Source: Phyllobacterium pellucidum | Lineage (GTDB): Bacteria > Pseudomonadota > Alphaproteobacteria > Rhizobiales > Rhizobiaceae | Assembly (NCBI RefSeq): GCF_013327855.1 | Contig: NZ_JABUMX010000003.1 | Location: forward strand, 496,001 to 560,000 | Length of the DNA stretch: 64,000 bases | Direction of reading: 5' to 3' | Shown: positions 18,651-27,159 of the stretch, one piece after another | Layout of the letters: the number at the start of each line of letters is the position of its first letter | Position numbering within the stretch: the stretch's first letter is position 1 | Made by a program: the position numbers and the translations under genes | Notes under the pieces: generated by a model | Told to the model about the DNA's origin: nothing | The model's input: the letters and a program-made list of their open reading frames with translations, nothing else | Databases searched by the model: none

Positions 18651-18693
18651 TTTAATCGATTTAAAGAATTTAAATATTTTTAAATCGGTTTAA
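18651..18693. promoter_or_regulatory. Pair of CG-centred AT-rich palindromes upstream of pckA
   Basis: TTTAATCGATTTAAA (18651-18665) and TTAAATCGGTTTAA (18680-18693) share the pattern TTAAA-T-CG-R-TTTAA, with centres 29 bp apart. CG-centred palindromes are typical of LacI-family operators, and a PckR-like regulator is the obvious candidate (inference). The block lies about 110 bp from the pckA start. Confidence 0.5.
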
Positions 18694-18735
18694 GTAAGGG
18701 GAAATTTCCGTGCTCTTCCCTTTACGTAAGACAGG

Positions 18736-18751
18736 CCCGGACCGGTCCGGG
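18736..18751. other. Perfect 16-bp palindrome in the pckA-chvI intergenic region
   Basis: CCCGGACCGGTCCGGG reads the same on both strands. There is no U-run on either side, so it is not an ordinary intrinsic terminator. It could insulate the two divergent genes or bind a dimeric protein. Confidence 0.4.
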
Positions 18752-18778
18752 TGACACCGCCGCGGATCTGTGCCACAT

Positions 18779-18811
18779 TTTGTACCTAATTTGTACTGCA
18801 CAAGCTGTGCA
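18779..18811 (+). promoter_or_regulatory. Phased direct repeat and inverted repeat upstream of chvI
   Basis: TTTGTAC occurs at 18779-18785 and again at 18790-18796, exactly 11 bp apart, the geometry expected for tandem OmpR-family half-sites. Immediately after, TGCACA (18797-18802) and TGTGCA (18806-18811) form an inverted repeat around AGC. ChvI autoregulation is a reasonable inference. Confidence 0.45.
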
Positions 18812-18837
18812 GACCAATGGCATAAGGAAGGCAGCGC

Positions 18838-19557
18838 ATGAGGGAAGTCCCCGCAATGCAAACAATCGCGCTCGTCGATGACGACCGCAACATTCTGACG
18901 TCCGTTTCGATTGCGCTCGAATCGGAAGGCTATCGCGTCGAAACCTATACGGATGGCGCCTCCGCGCTCGACGGCCTGATGGCGCGCCCGCCGAACCTTG
19001 CCATTTTCGACATCAAGATGCCCCGCATGGACGGTATGGAGTTGCTACGCCGCCTGCGCCAGAAGTCCGACCTGCCGGTCATCTTCCTTACCTCCAAGGA
19101 TGACGAAATCGATGAGTTGTTCGGCCTCAAGATGGGTGCGGACGACTTTATCACCAAACCGTTCTCGCAGCGCCTTCTCGTCGAGCGGGTCAAAGCCGTG
19201 CTGCGCCGCGTCGCCGCGCGTGATGGCACCGTTAAGCCGGGAAGCCCGCAGGCCAAATCCCTCGAACGCGGCCAGTTGGTAATGGACCAGGAACGCCACA
19301 CTTGCACATGGATGGGCGAACCGGTGACGCTGACAGTCACCGAGTTCCTGATCCTGCATTCGCTGGCGCAGCGCCCCGGCGTGGTCAAGAGCCGCGATGC
19401 GCTCATGGATGCCGCTTATGACGAGCAGGTCTATGTCGACGATCGCACCATCGACAGCCACATCAAGCGCCTGCGCAAAAAGTTCAAGGTCGTCGACGAC
19501 GATTTCGACATGATCGAAACACTTTACGGCGTGGGCTACCGTTTTCGCGAAACCTGA
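18838..19557 (+). CDS. chvI: Two-component response regulator ChvI (BvrR/ExoS-ChvI type)
   Basis: OmpR-family regulator of envelope, acid and host-interaction genes in the order. The 239-residue protein has a receiver domain with the acidic pocket DDD (14-16), phosphoacceptor Asp58 in IFDIKMP and Lys in ITKPFS, then a winged-helix output domain (about 140-238) ending [10 protein letters not shown] used the ATG at 18838, preceded by AAGGAAGG; a second ATG at 18856 ([10 protein letters not shown]) is equally conserved and has its own GAGGGA, so the true start may be six codons later. The sensor chvG follows after 146 bp. Confidence 0.96.
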   Translation: MREVPAMQTIALVDDDRNILTSVSIALESEGYRVETYTDGASALDGLMARPPNLAIFDIKMPRMDGMELLRRLRQKSDLPVIFLTSKDDEIDELFGLKMGADDFITKPFSQRLLVERVKAVLRRVAARDGTVKPGSPQAKSLERGQLVMDQERHTCTWMGEPVTLTVTEFLILHSLAQRPGVVKSRDALMDAAYDEQVYVDDRTIDSHIKRLRKKFKVVDDDFDMIETLYGVGYRFRET

Positions 19558-19646
19558 TAGAATAGCCGCGGTATAGGTTAGTTGACGGATGGGCTTGAGC
19601 GGGCCCTTTGCTTTCACAGGCGTGTGATCCGCTGTAAAACAAGGTT

Positions 19647-19675
19647 GTCTCGTGGCGCTATGAATGCCATGAGAC
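19647..19675 (+). other. Hairpin in the chvI-chvG spacer
   Basis: GTCTCGTGGC (19647-19656), loop of 9, GCCATGAGAC (19666-19675): a 10-bp stem with one G-U pair in RNA. There is no U-run; possibly an mRNA processing or stability element that sets the ChvI:ChvG ratio. Confidence 0.35.
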
Positions 19676-19703
19676 GCCGCGATCAAGGTTCTTTGAGGAA
19701 TAA

Positions 19704-21491
19704 ATGGTAGCCGGGCTGCAAAGCGGCAATATTACGCGCAAGAGCGCCGTCATGCGCCGGAAGCGCTCGCTTGCTCTGCGTCGCTTCTTCAAGCCGCTTA
19801 ACCGCGTCTTCGGCAACTATCTTTTCTCGAGCCTCACGCGACGCATCCTCTTCCTCAACCTCGCCGGCCTCGCCGTTCTCTTATCCGGCATCATGTATCT
19901 CAACCAGTTTCGCGACGGTTTGATCGATGCCCGCGTCGAAAGCCTGATGACGCAGGGTGAGATCATTGCAGGCGCCATTGCGTCATCAGCGACCGTCGAT
20001 ACCAATTCGATCGCCATAGATCCGGAAAAGCTGCTTGAACTCCAGGCCGGCCAAAGCATCACGCCATCGCCGGACGTTCTCGACAATCTCGATTTCCCGA
20101 TCAATCCGGAACGCGTTGCCCCAGTTCTTCGCCGCCTCATCTCGCCGACGCGGACCCGCGCCCGCATCTACGACCGCGACTCGAACCTGCTTCTCGATTC
20201 CCGCCACCTTTATTCGCGTGGACAGGTGTTGCGTTATGAATTGCCGCCCATCGACGGGGAAGAGCCCAGTTTCTTCGAGCGTCTGACCAATCGCATGACG
20301 AGGCTGCTGCGCCGCAGCGACCTGCCGATCTACCAGGAGCAGCCGGGCGGCAATGGTTCGTCCTATCCGGAAATCGTCAAGGCGCTGACGGGTTCGCCGG
20401 CAACTGTCGTGCGTATGACCGAGAAGGGCGAGCAGATCGTTTCCGTCGCCGTTCCTATCCAGCGTTTCCGTGCTGTTCTCGGCGTTCTGCTGCTTTCCAC
20501 GGAAGGCGGCGACATTGACAAGATCGTCCAGGGCGAACGTTACGCGATCATCCGCGTCTTCACGGTTGCGGCCCTGGTCATGGCGATCCTTTCCCTGTTT
20601 CTGGCATCCACCATCGCCAATCCGTTGCGGCGTCTCGCCGCCGCGGCCGATCGCGTGCGCCATGGCGTGAAGAACCGCGAAGAGATTCCGGATTTTTCCG
20701 AACGCCAGGATGAGATTGGCCATCTATCGACGTCCATCCGCGACATGACCAACGCGCTCTATGCCCGGATCGAGTCGATCGAAAGCTTTGCGGCCGATGT
20801 CAGCCATGAACTGAAGAACCCCCTTACTTCGCTGCGCAGCGCCGTCGAAACCTTGCCGCTTGCGAAGAACGACGAGTCGCGCAAACGCCTGATGGATGTC
20901 ATCCAGCACGATGTGAAGCGCCTTGACCGCCTGATCACCGATATCTCCGACGCCTCCCGTCTCGATGCTGAACTGGCCCGCGAAGATTCCGAGCATGTCG
21001 ACCTCAAGATGCTTCTCGGCAACCTCGTGACAGCAGCCCGCGAAGTCCGCCGCAACAAGAAGGACACGCGCATCGAGTTGGTCGTCGGCAAGCTTCCAAA
21101 CAACCGCAAGGGCTTCTATGTCGTCGGCCACGATCTTCGTCTTGGCCAGGTCGTCTCCAACCTCATCGAGAATGCGCGCTCCTTCGTCCCGATAGAGGGC
21201 GGCGTTATTACCGTTTCGATGCAGCATATGGGTGATCGCATCCGCATTCTCGTCGAGGACAATGGCCCGGGCATCCGCGTGGAGCAGATCGATCGTATTT
21301 TTGAGCGCTTCTACACCGACCGGCCTGCCGGGGAGGCGTTCGGGCAGAATTCCGGTCTCGGGCTTTCGATCAGCCGCCAGATCATCGAGGCGCATGGCGG
21401 CACCCTCAATGCCGAAAACATTCCCGATCCCAAGGATCCGGAGAATTATCTCGGCGCCCGCTTTACCGCCATTCTGCCGGTTGAGGCTTGA
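19704..21491 (+). CDS. chvG: Sensor histidine kinase ChvG (BvrS/ExoS type)
   Basis: Inner-membrane kinase partner of ChvI. The 595-residue protein has a cytoplasmic basic N-terminus, a first transmembrane segment (about 48-64), a periplasmic sensor domain (about 65-275), a second transmembrane segment (about 280-300), a HAMP linker, the H-box with His368 in FAADVSHELKNPLT, and an HATPase domain with NLIENARSF, DNGPGI and GLGLSIS. GAGGA precedes the ATG at 19704. The stop overlaps the hprK start (TGATG). Confidence 0.96.
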   Translation: MVAGLQSGNITRKSAVMRRKRSLALRRFFKPLNRVFGNYLFSSLTRRILFLNLAGLAVLLSGIMYLNQFRDGLIDARVESLMTQGEIIAGAIASSATVDTNSIAIDPEKLLELQAGQSITPSPDVLDNLDFPINPERVAPVLRRLISPTRTRARIYDRDSNLLLDSRHLYSRGQVLRYELPPIDGEEPSFFERLTNRMTRLLRRSDLPIYQEQPGGNGSSYPEIVKALTGSPATVVRMTEKGEQIVSVAVPIQRFRAVLGVLLLSTEGGDIDKIVQGERYAIIRVFTVAALVMAILSLFLASTIANPLRRLAAAADRVRHGVKNREEIPDFSERQDEIGHLSTSIRDMTNALYARIESIESFAADVSHELKNPLTSLRSAVETLPLAKNDESRKRLMDVIQHDVKRLDRLITDISDASRLDAELAREDSEHVDLKMLLGNLVTAAREVRRNKKDTRIELVVGKLPNNRKGFYVVGHDLRLGQVVSNLIENARSFVPIEGGVITVSMQHMGDRIRILVEDNGPGIRVEQIDRIFERFYTDRPAGEAFGQNSGLGLSISRQIIEAHGGTLNAENIPDPKDPENYLGARFTAILPVEA

Positions 21492-21958
21492 TGGCACGCA
21501 TGCCGGGAGAACTGATCCATGCAACGGCTATCATCATCGCCGACCACGGCGTCCTGATCGTCGGCCCGTCCGGTGCCGGGAAATCATCAATAGCGCGGGC
21601 ACTCATCGAGCGTACCAACACAAGGGGCATGTTCGCAGCGCTGGTCAGTGATGATCAATGCCAATTACACCCATCTTCGGGACGTCTCATCTGTTCGGCC
21701 CCGGCATCGCTGCGGGGCGGAATCGAGGTGCGTGGGTCGGGGCTTCACGCGGTCGATCATGAAGGCACTGCCGTCATTCATCTTATTGTCGAACTCGTCG
21801 ATAAAGCAGAGGCGGTTCGATTTGCTGATGAGGAGACGACACAACTTCAGGGCGTCGCAATTCAGCGCCTCCGCCTACCGGAAGGCGAGGTGGAATCCGC
21901 TTCCAGAGCCATCGAGGCGTGGCTTTTCGAGCCCCAATGGAAAAAATTAACGAGCTAA
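21491..21958 (+). CDS. hprK: HPr kinase/phosphorylase, short alphaproteobacterial form
   Basis: Phosphorylates (and may dephosphorylate) HPr on a serine. At 155 residues it lacks the N-terminal domain of the roughly 310-residue Firmicutes enzyme and consists of the catalytic core: P-loop GPSGAGKSS at 25-33 and the signature-like segment EVRGSGLHAVDHEG. It is coupled to chvG by a 1-base overlap (TGATG), linking envelope sensing to the regulatory PTS. EIIA and HPr genes follow. Confidence 0.92.
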   Translation: MARMPGELIHATAIIIADHGVLIVGPSGAGKSSIARALIERTNTRGMFAALVSDDQCQLHPSSGRLICSAPASLRGGIEVRGSGLHAVDHEGTAVIHLIVELVDKAEAVRFADEETTQLQGVAIQRLRLPEGEVESASRAIEAWLFEPQWKKLTS

Positions 21959-22133
21959 TCCAGATGGTTGCCCTTTTGCACTGCGATAAAATGACTATGC
22001 GTCTTGGTGGCGCCATTTTTCCACTTGCCTTCGCGATTCGTCCTGCCAGAATGCGACACCTGCCAAACGGGGCATTCAATGCGCGGAAAAAAGCCCAAGC
22101 TGAAGGGCGCGGCGCGACAGGAGCAGTTTCAGA

Positions 22134-22535
22134 ATGATCGGACTCGTGCTTGTGACGCACGGAAGACTGGCCGAAGAATTTCATCATGCTGTTGAGCATG
22201 TGGTCGGCCAGCAGGAATATTTGGAAACCGTATCGATCGGTGCGGATGATGATATGGAACAGCGTCGCCGGGATATCGTCGATGCAGTTGCCCGCGCCGA
22301 CAATGGTTCGGGTGTTATTATCCTGACGGACATGTTTGGCGGGACGCCTTCCAATCTCGCCATATCCGTGATGGAATCGGGCAAGATCGAAGTGATTGCG
22401 GGCGTAAACCTGCCGATGCTTATCAAGCTCTCCAGCGTTCGCCTGACCAATGACATGGCGGCGTCGTTGCGCGAAGGCCAGGACGCCGGTCGAAAATATA
22501 TTAACGTGGCCAGCCAGGTGCTGACAGCCAAATAG
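22134..22535 (+). CDS. PTS EIIA component, mannose family
   Basis: The 133-residue protein is an EIIA-Man type phosphotransfer domain with the active His9 in LVTHGRLAEEF and ILTDMFGGTPSNLA. No sugar permease genes are nearby, so it is probably part of a regulatory phosphorelay rather than transport. The 175 bp before it contain no convincing gene. HPr follows 9 bp downstream. Confidence 0.93.
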   Translation: MIGLVLVTHGRLAEEFHHAVEHVVGQQEYLETVSIGADDDMEQRRRDIVDAVARADNGSGVIILTDMFGGTPSNLAISVMESGKIEVIAGVNLPMLIKLSSVRLTNDMAASLREGQDAGRKYINVASQVLTAK

Positions 22536-22544
22536 AGGTCATGA

Positions 22545-22859
22545 ATGCGCCTGACTGCAGAAACGACCGGTACGTTCAATCCGGACAACGCGCTTGTGGA
22601 GTCATTCGAAATCATCAATCGCCGCGGCTTGCACGCGCGCGCTTCCGCCAAGTTCGTTCAACTTGTCGATGGTTTCGATGCGCATGTCCGGGTCGAGAAA
22701 GATGGCATGACAGTCGGCGGAACATCGATCATGGGCCTGATGATGCTCGCCGCTTCGCCCGGTTGCTGCATAAAAGTTAGCGCATCCGGTGTGCAGGCGC
22801 GCGAGGTGATGCAAGCGCTTGGTTCGCTGATCGCCGATAAATTCGGCGAAGAAGCTTGA
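22545..22859 (+). CDS. ptsH: Phosphocarrier protein HPr
   Basis: The 104-residue HPr has a roughly 15-residue N-terminal extension relative to E. coli HPr. The phosphorylated histidine is His30 in RRGLHARASAKF, and the regulatory serine target of HprK is Ser61 in GGTSIMGLMML. It sits in the chvI-chvG-hprK-EIIA-HPr cluster, in which EIIA and HprK both act on it. ahcY begins 159 bp downstream. Confidence 0.95.
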   Translation: MRLTAETTGTFNPDNALVESFEIINRRGLHARASAKFVQLVDGFDAHVRVEKDGMTVGGTSIMGLMMLAASPGCCIKVSASGVQAREVMQALGSLIADKFGEEA

Positions 22860-23018
22860 GCGCCGATTTTTAAGATCGCTCAAATTGGATATGCACGCAT
22901 AAGGATTTCTTTATGTCCCATTGTGCGGCGCGCCCTAATCTGCTAGTCAACTCCATCTCCGGCCACGCTGTTCAAGCGCGCGGCCATACGGAATTTGCGA
23001 AAAATGGAGTTGGCACAG

Positions 23019-24419
23019 ATGGCCGAGAAGCAGGATTATATCGTCAAGGACCTTGAGCTCGCCTCGTGGGGCCGCAAGGAAATCGAGATCGCCGAGACAG
23101 AAATGCCGGGCCTGATGGCGAGCCGCGAGGAATTTGGCCCGTTGCAGCCGCTGAAGGGCGCCCGGATCACCGGTTCGCTGCATATGACGATCCAGACGGC
23201 GGTTCTCATTGAAACCTTGCAGGCGCTCGGGGCCGAGGTGCGCTGGGCCTCGTGCAACATCTTCTCGACGCAGGATCACGCTGCAGCTGCAATTGCAGCC
23301 ACCGGCACGCCGGTCTTTGCGGTCAAGGGCGAAACCCTTGAGGAATATTGGACCTACACGGACCAGATTTTCCGGTGGCCGGACGGTCAGCCGTCGAATA
23401 TGATCCTCGACGATGGCGGCGATGCCACCATGTATATCCTTATCGGCGCCCGCGCCGAAGCTGGCGAGGACGTTCTTTCCAATCCCGGCAGCGAGGAAGA
23501 GGAAATCCTGTTTGCGCAGATCAAGAAGCGCATGAAGGAAACACCCGGCTTCTTCACCAAGCAACGCGAAGCCATCAAGGGCGTCACGGAAGAGACGACG
23601 ACGGGCGTCAATCGCCTCTATCAGCTGCAGAAGAAGGGCTTGCTTCCCTTCCCGGCGATCAATGTCAATGACAGCGTCACCAAGTCGAAGTTCGACAACA
23701 AGTATGGCTGCAAGGAATCGCTGGTCGACGGTATCCGCCGCGCCACGGACGTCATGATGGCCGGCAAGGTTGCCGTCGTTTGTGGCTACGGCGACGTCGG
23801 CAAGGGCTCTGCCCAGTCGCTCAACGGCGCCGGCGCACGCGTCAAGGTAACGGAAGTCGACCCTATCTGCGCGCTGCAGGCGGCCATGGACGGCTTCGAA
23901 GTCGTCACGCTCGAGGACGCAGCGCCGACGGCTGACATCGTGATCACCACGACCGGCAACAAGGACGTCATCACGCTCGATACCATGCGCAAGATGAAGG
24001 ACATGGTCATCGTCGGCAATATCGGCCACTTCGACAATGAGATTCAGGTCGCAGCGCTGCGCAATCTCAAATGGACCAACATCAAGCCGCAGGTTGACAT
24101 GATCGAATTCCCGGATGGCAAGCGCATGCTGCTTCTGTCGGAAGGACGCCTGCTCAATCTCGGTAACGCGACCGGCCATCCGAGCTTCGTCATGTCTGCT
24201 TCCTTCACCAACCAGGTGCTGGCGCAAATCGAGCTCTACAGCCGTGGCGAGAAGTACAAGAACGAAGTCTATGTTCTGCCCAAGCACCTCGACGAAAAAG
24301 TCGCGCGCCTGCATCTCGACAAGCTCGGAGCGAAATTGTCGGTTCTTTCCGAAGAACAGGCCGCCTATATTGGTGTAACGCCGAAGGGTCCCTTCAAGTC
24401 GGACCACTACAGATATTAA
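23019..24419 (+). CDS. ahcY: Adenosylhomocysteinase
   Basis: Hydrolyses S-adenosylhomocysteine to adenosine and homocysteine, relieving product inhibition of methyltransferases. The start at 23019 ([15 protein letters not shown]) has GGAG upstream and gives 466 residues; in-frame starts at 22995 and 23004 are less likely. The NAD-binding loop is [13 protein letters not shown], and the C-terminus [10 protein letters not shown] is the conserved tail that completes the neighbouring subunit's site. I looked for an SAH riboswitch in the 159-bp leader and did not recognise one. Confidence 0.97.
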   Translation: MAEKQDYIVKDLELASWGRKEIEIAETEMPGLMASREEFGPLQPLKGARITGSLHMTIQTAVLIETLQALGAEVRWASCNIFSTQDHAAAAIAATGTPVFAVKGETLEEYWTYTDQIFRWPDGQPSNMILDDGGDATMYILIGARAEAGEDVLSNPGSEEEEILFAQIKKRMKETPGFFTKQREAIKGVTEETTTGVNRLYQLQKKGLLPFPAINVNDSVTKSKFDNKYGCKESLVDGIRRATDVMMAGKVAVVCGYGDVGKGSAQSLNGAGARVKVTEVDPICALQAAMDGFEVVTLEDAAPTADIVITTTGNKDVITLDTMRKMKDMVIVGNIGHFDNEIQVAALRNLKWTNIKPQVDMIEFPDGKRMLLLSEGRLLNLGNATGHPSFVMSASFTNQVLAQIELYSRGEKYKNEVYVLPKHLDEKVARLHLDKLGAKLSVLSEEQAAYIGVTPKGPFKSDHYRY

Positions 24420-24449
24420 TTCTCGTTAGTAACGACACAAGATATGGAC

Positions 24450-24486
24450 GCCGGGGGATTGACAAATTCTCCGGCTTTCTTTTTTA
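24450..24486 (+). terminator. Terminator of ahcY
   Basis: GCCGGGGGA pairs with TTCTCCGGC across an 8-nt loop, followed by TTTCTTTTTT. About 30 bp past the stop. Confidence 0.85.
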
Positions 24487-24551
24487 CAGCCAGTTCTTCC
24501 CGTCGATTCGCTCAAGGTTTATTCTAGTGATTCGGGATAGCGCTGTTCCCG

Positions 24552-27152
24552 GTGGGCCAAGCGATTGAAAAATCGAAGGGAAGGAGCAGCGGGCATTCGC
24601 CAGACGGGGTAGCGACGGTTGATATGAAGATTGAAAGCGGTGTTCGCAGGAGACATCCGGCACGGGCATTTCCGGTGCTGAAGGAACTGCGGATCTTGGC
24701 GTGCCGCGCCTGCTCCTCTCTCGCAATTCTTTCGGCGTTTTCATTTCCGGCCCGCGCCGAGGATGCTTTTGGCAAGATCAGCACGCCTTTCGGGGTCGAG
24801 GTCGGCACGTTCGAGGTCATCCAGTTCGCCATGTTCCTTGGCGCCATGGGGGCCGCCTTGCTCTCGGCAGGCTGGCTGATCCGTGAACGCAGCCGCATTG
24901 CCAATGAGAACCGCCAGTTGCGCGACAAGGTCGCCGATCTCAATGTCACGGTGCAGCGCAACGAGGCCATGCTGAATCTGAAGGATCAGCGCATCATCGT
25001 CTGGGAAGGTGGATCGAGCACACCCAACCTGATCGGCAATCTTCCGCCGGAGATCGGCGTGCCGGAGCCCCGCTCGCTCTTCCTTGCCTTCGGTCGCTGG
25101 TTGCGCGTGGATTCGGTTACCTTGCTCGATCGCTCCATCGCCGCTTTGCGCGAAAAGGCACGCCCCTTCGATATCACCGTCGAAACGACAAAGGGGGCAC
25201 CGCTGGAAATCCAGGGCCGTACCTCGGGCGGATATGCCATTGTTCGCTTCATCAATGTTGGCGAAGCAAGGGCCGAGCAAGCGCTGCTCAAGACCGAGAA
25301 TTACCAGTTGAGCGAAGCGATCGGCACCCTGCGGGGATTGCTCGAATCGGTCGACATGCCGGCATGGAGCCGCGATGCCGATGGGCGGCTCAACTGGGCC
25401 AATCCTGCTTACGCCAAGGCAGTCGACGCGCGAGAACCGCACGCCGCCGTCAGTGAGGCGCGTGAATTGTTCGGCGCACAGGCACGCGAACGCATGGAAC
25501 GGGAAAAGGCCGCGTCGCGGCGCTTCAACGAACAGCTTTCGACAGTGGTAGGTGGAGACCGGCGCGTCTTCCGTGTGACCGACGTTGCCGGCACGACCTG
25601 CTCGGCCGGTGTCGCCGTTGATATCAGCGAAGTCGAGCTTATCCGCGAAGAATACAAGCAAACCGTCCTCAATCATTCCGACACGCTGGACCAGTTGAAC
25701 TCGGCCGTCGCGATGTTCGATGCCAACCGCAGGCTGCAGTTCTTCAACCAGGCCTTTGCCAAGGTCTGGGGACTCGAAACGGCGTTTCTCGAAAGCCACC
25801 CTGACAATTCCATGCTGCTCGACAGGTTCCGCAGTGACGGCATTTTGCCGGAGCAACCGGATTGGCGGCGCTGGAAGGAACAGGTTCTTTCGGCTTATCA
25901 TTCGGTCGAACCGCAGGAACACCTCTGGTACCTGACGGATGGCCGTACGCTGCGGGTCATCGTCAATCCGCAGCCGAAGGGCGGCGTCACCTGGGTCTTC
26001 GAGAATCTCACGGAAAAGCTAGAACTCCAGAGCCGGTACAACACGCTGATCAAGGTGCAGGGCCAGACGCTCGATCACCTGGCCGAGGGTGTCGCCGTTT
26101 TTGGATCAGACGGCAAGGTCCGCCTTTTCAATCCTGCTTTTGCTTCGCTCTGGTCGCTGAAAAAGGAACAGATCGCGGAAGGCATGCATATTTCGGCTGT
26201 CCGGCGGCTGTGCGAACCGGTTTCGGATGCCGTGCACTGGGAAGCCTTCGTGACGACCGTCACCGGGTTTGACGATGAGCGGCAGTCGCTCTCCGGGCAT
26301 ATAGAACTCAGCACCGGTAAGATATTGTCCTACGCGACGGCGCCTCTGCCGAACGGTCAGACCATGCTGACCTTCGTCAATGTGACCGACTCGGTGCAGG
26401 TTGAGCGAGCCCTGAAGGAGAAGAACGAAGCGCTCGAACGTACGGACGAATTGAAGAACGACTTCGTACAGCACGTCTCTTACGAGTTGCGCTCGCCGCT
26501 GACCAATATCATTGGCTTCACCGAACTCCTGCAGACGCCCATGACGGGGCCGCTGAACGAGAAGCAACGCGATTATCTCGACCATATAGGAACTTCGTCG
26601 TCGGTCCTTTTGACCATCGTCAATGATATTCTAGATCTGGCCACCGTCGATGCGGGGATCATGGAACTTGATATCAGCGATGTTTCCGTGGCGGACGCGA
26701 TCACGACCGCGTCGGAAAAAGTCGCCGACCGGCTGAAGGAACACAATATCCTTCTCGACATCCGCATCACGCCAGGGGCGGGCTCTTTCCGAGCCGACGC
26801 CAGCCGGGTGAAGCAGGTGCTGGCAAATCTCCTGAGCAATGCCGCCAACTATGCGCCGGAAGGCAGCACCGTAACCCTGTCCTGCTGGCGCGAGCAGGCC
26901 GAAATGGTGTTCAGCGTCGAGGACAAGGGGCCGGGCATGCCGGGCTATGTGCTCGACAGCATCTTCAAGCGATTCCAGCCCTATCCGAATGGCGGGCGCA
27001 AGCGCGGCGCCGGATTGGGCCTTTCCATCGTCAAGGGTTTCGTCGAACTGCATGGCGGCACAGTCGATATTGAAAGCGCCGCCGGCAAAGGCACGCTGGT
27101 GACATGCCGCTTCCCGCTCGAGGCGCGGACCTTCAGCATCGCTGCCGAATAA
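24552..27152 (+). CDS. divL: DivL-type PAS sensor pseudokinase (cell-cycle regulator)
   Basis: The 866-residue protein has an N-terminal hydrophobic segment, a second transmembrane segment (about 93-112), a coiled-coil region, several PAS-like domains (about 255-620) and a C-terminal histidine-kinase module. In the H-box the usual histidine is Tyr644 (QHVSYELRSPLT), the hallmark of Caulobacter DivL, which works with CckA and DivK upstream of CtrA. The ATPase motifs (NLLSNAANY, DKGPGM, GAGLGLSIV) are intact. The GTG at 24552 is the first start; an ATG at 24624 is possible. Confidence 0.9.
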   Translation: MGQAIEKSKGRSSGHSPDGVATVDMKIESGVRRRHPARAFPVLKELRILACRACSSLAILSAFSFPARAEDAFGKISTPFGVEVGTFEVIQFAMFLGAMGAALLSAGWLIRERSRIANENRQLRDKVADLNVTVQRNEAMLNLKDQRIIVWEGGSSTPNLIGNLPPEIGVPEPRSLFLAFGRWLRVDSVTLLDRSIAALREKARPFDITVETTKGAPLEIQGRTSGGYAIVRFINVGEARAEQALLKTENYQLSEAIGTLRGLLESVDMPAWSRDADGRLNWANPAYAKAVDAREPHAAVSEARELFGAQARERMEREKAASRRFNEQLSTVVGGDRRVFRVTDVAGTTCSAGVAVDISEVELIREEYKQTVLNHSDTLDQLNSAVAMFDANRRLQFFNQAFAKVWGLETAFLESHPDNSMLLDRFRSDGILPEQPDWRRWKEQVLSAYHSVEPQEHLWYLTDGRTLRVIVNPQPKGGVTWVFENLTEKLELQSRYNTLIKVQGQTLDHLAEGVAVFGSDGKVRLFNPAFASLWSLKKEQIAEGMHISAVRRLCEPVSDAVHWEAFVTTVTGFDDERQSLSGHIELSTGKILSYATAPLPNGQTMLTFVNVTDSVQVERALKEKNEALERTDELKNDFVQHVSYELRSPLTNIIGFTELLQTPMTGPLNEKQRDYLDHIGTSSSVLLTIVNDILDLATVDAGIMELDISDVSVADAITTASEKVADRLKEHNILLDIRITPGAGSFRADASRVKQVLANLLSNAANYAPEGSTVTLSCWREQAEMVFSVEDKGPGMPGYVLDSIFKRFQPYPNGGRKRGAGLGLSIVKGFVELHGGTVDIESAAGKGTLVTCRFPLEARTFSIAAE

Positions 27153-27159
27153 GGCGTCC

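Noticed and set aside
21919..22137. A 72-codon plus-strand frame between hprK and the EIIA gene
   Set aside because: It overlaps the end of hprK and the start of EIIA in another frame, lacks a clear ribosome site and has no recognisable family; the 175-bp gap is better described as non-coding.
22860..23018. Possible SAH or SAM riboswitch upstream of ahcY
   Set aside because: I looked for the conserved core of these riboswitches and did not find it in the 159-bp leader.
22947..24407. A 486-codon minus-strand open frame opposite ahcY
   Set aside because: Full antisense overlap with ahcY, no ribosome site, no domain.
24741..25922. A 393-codon minus-strand open frame opposite divL
   Set aside because: Antisense shadow of the PAS region of divL with no motif.
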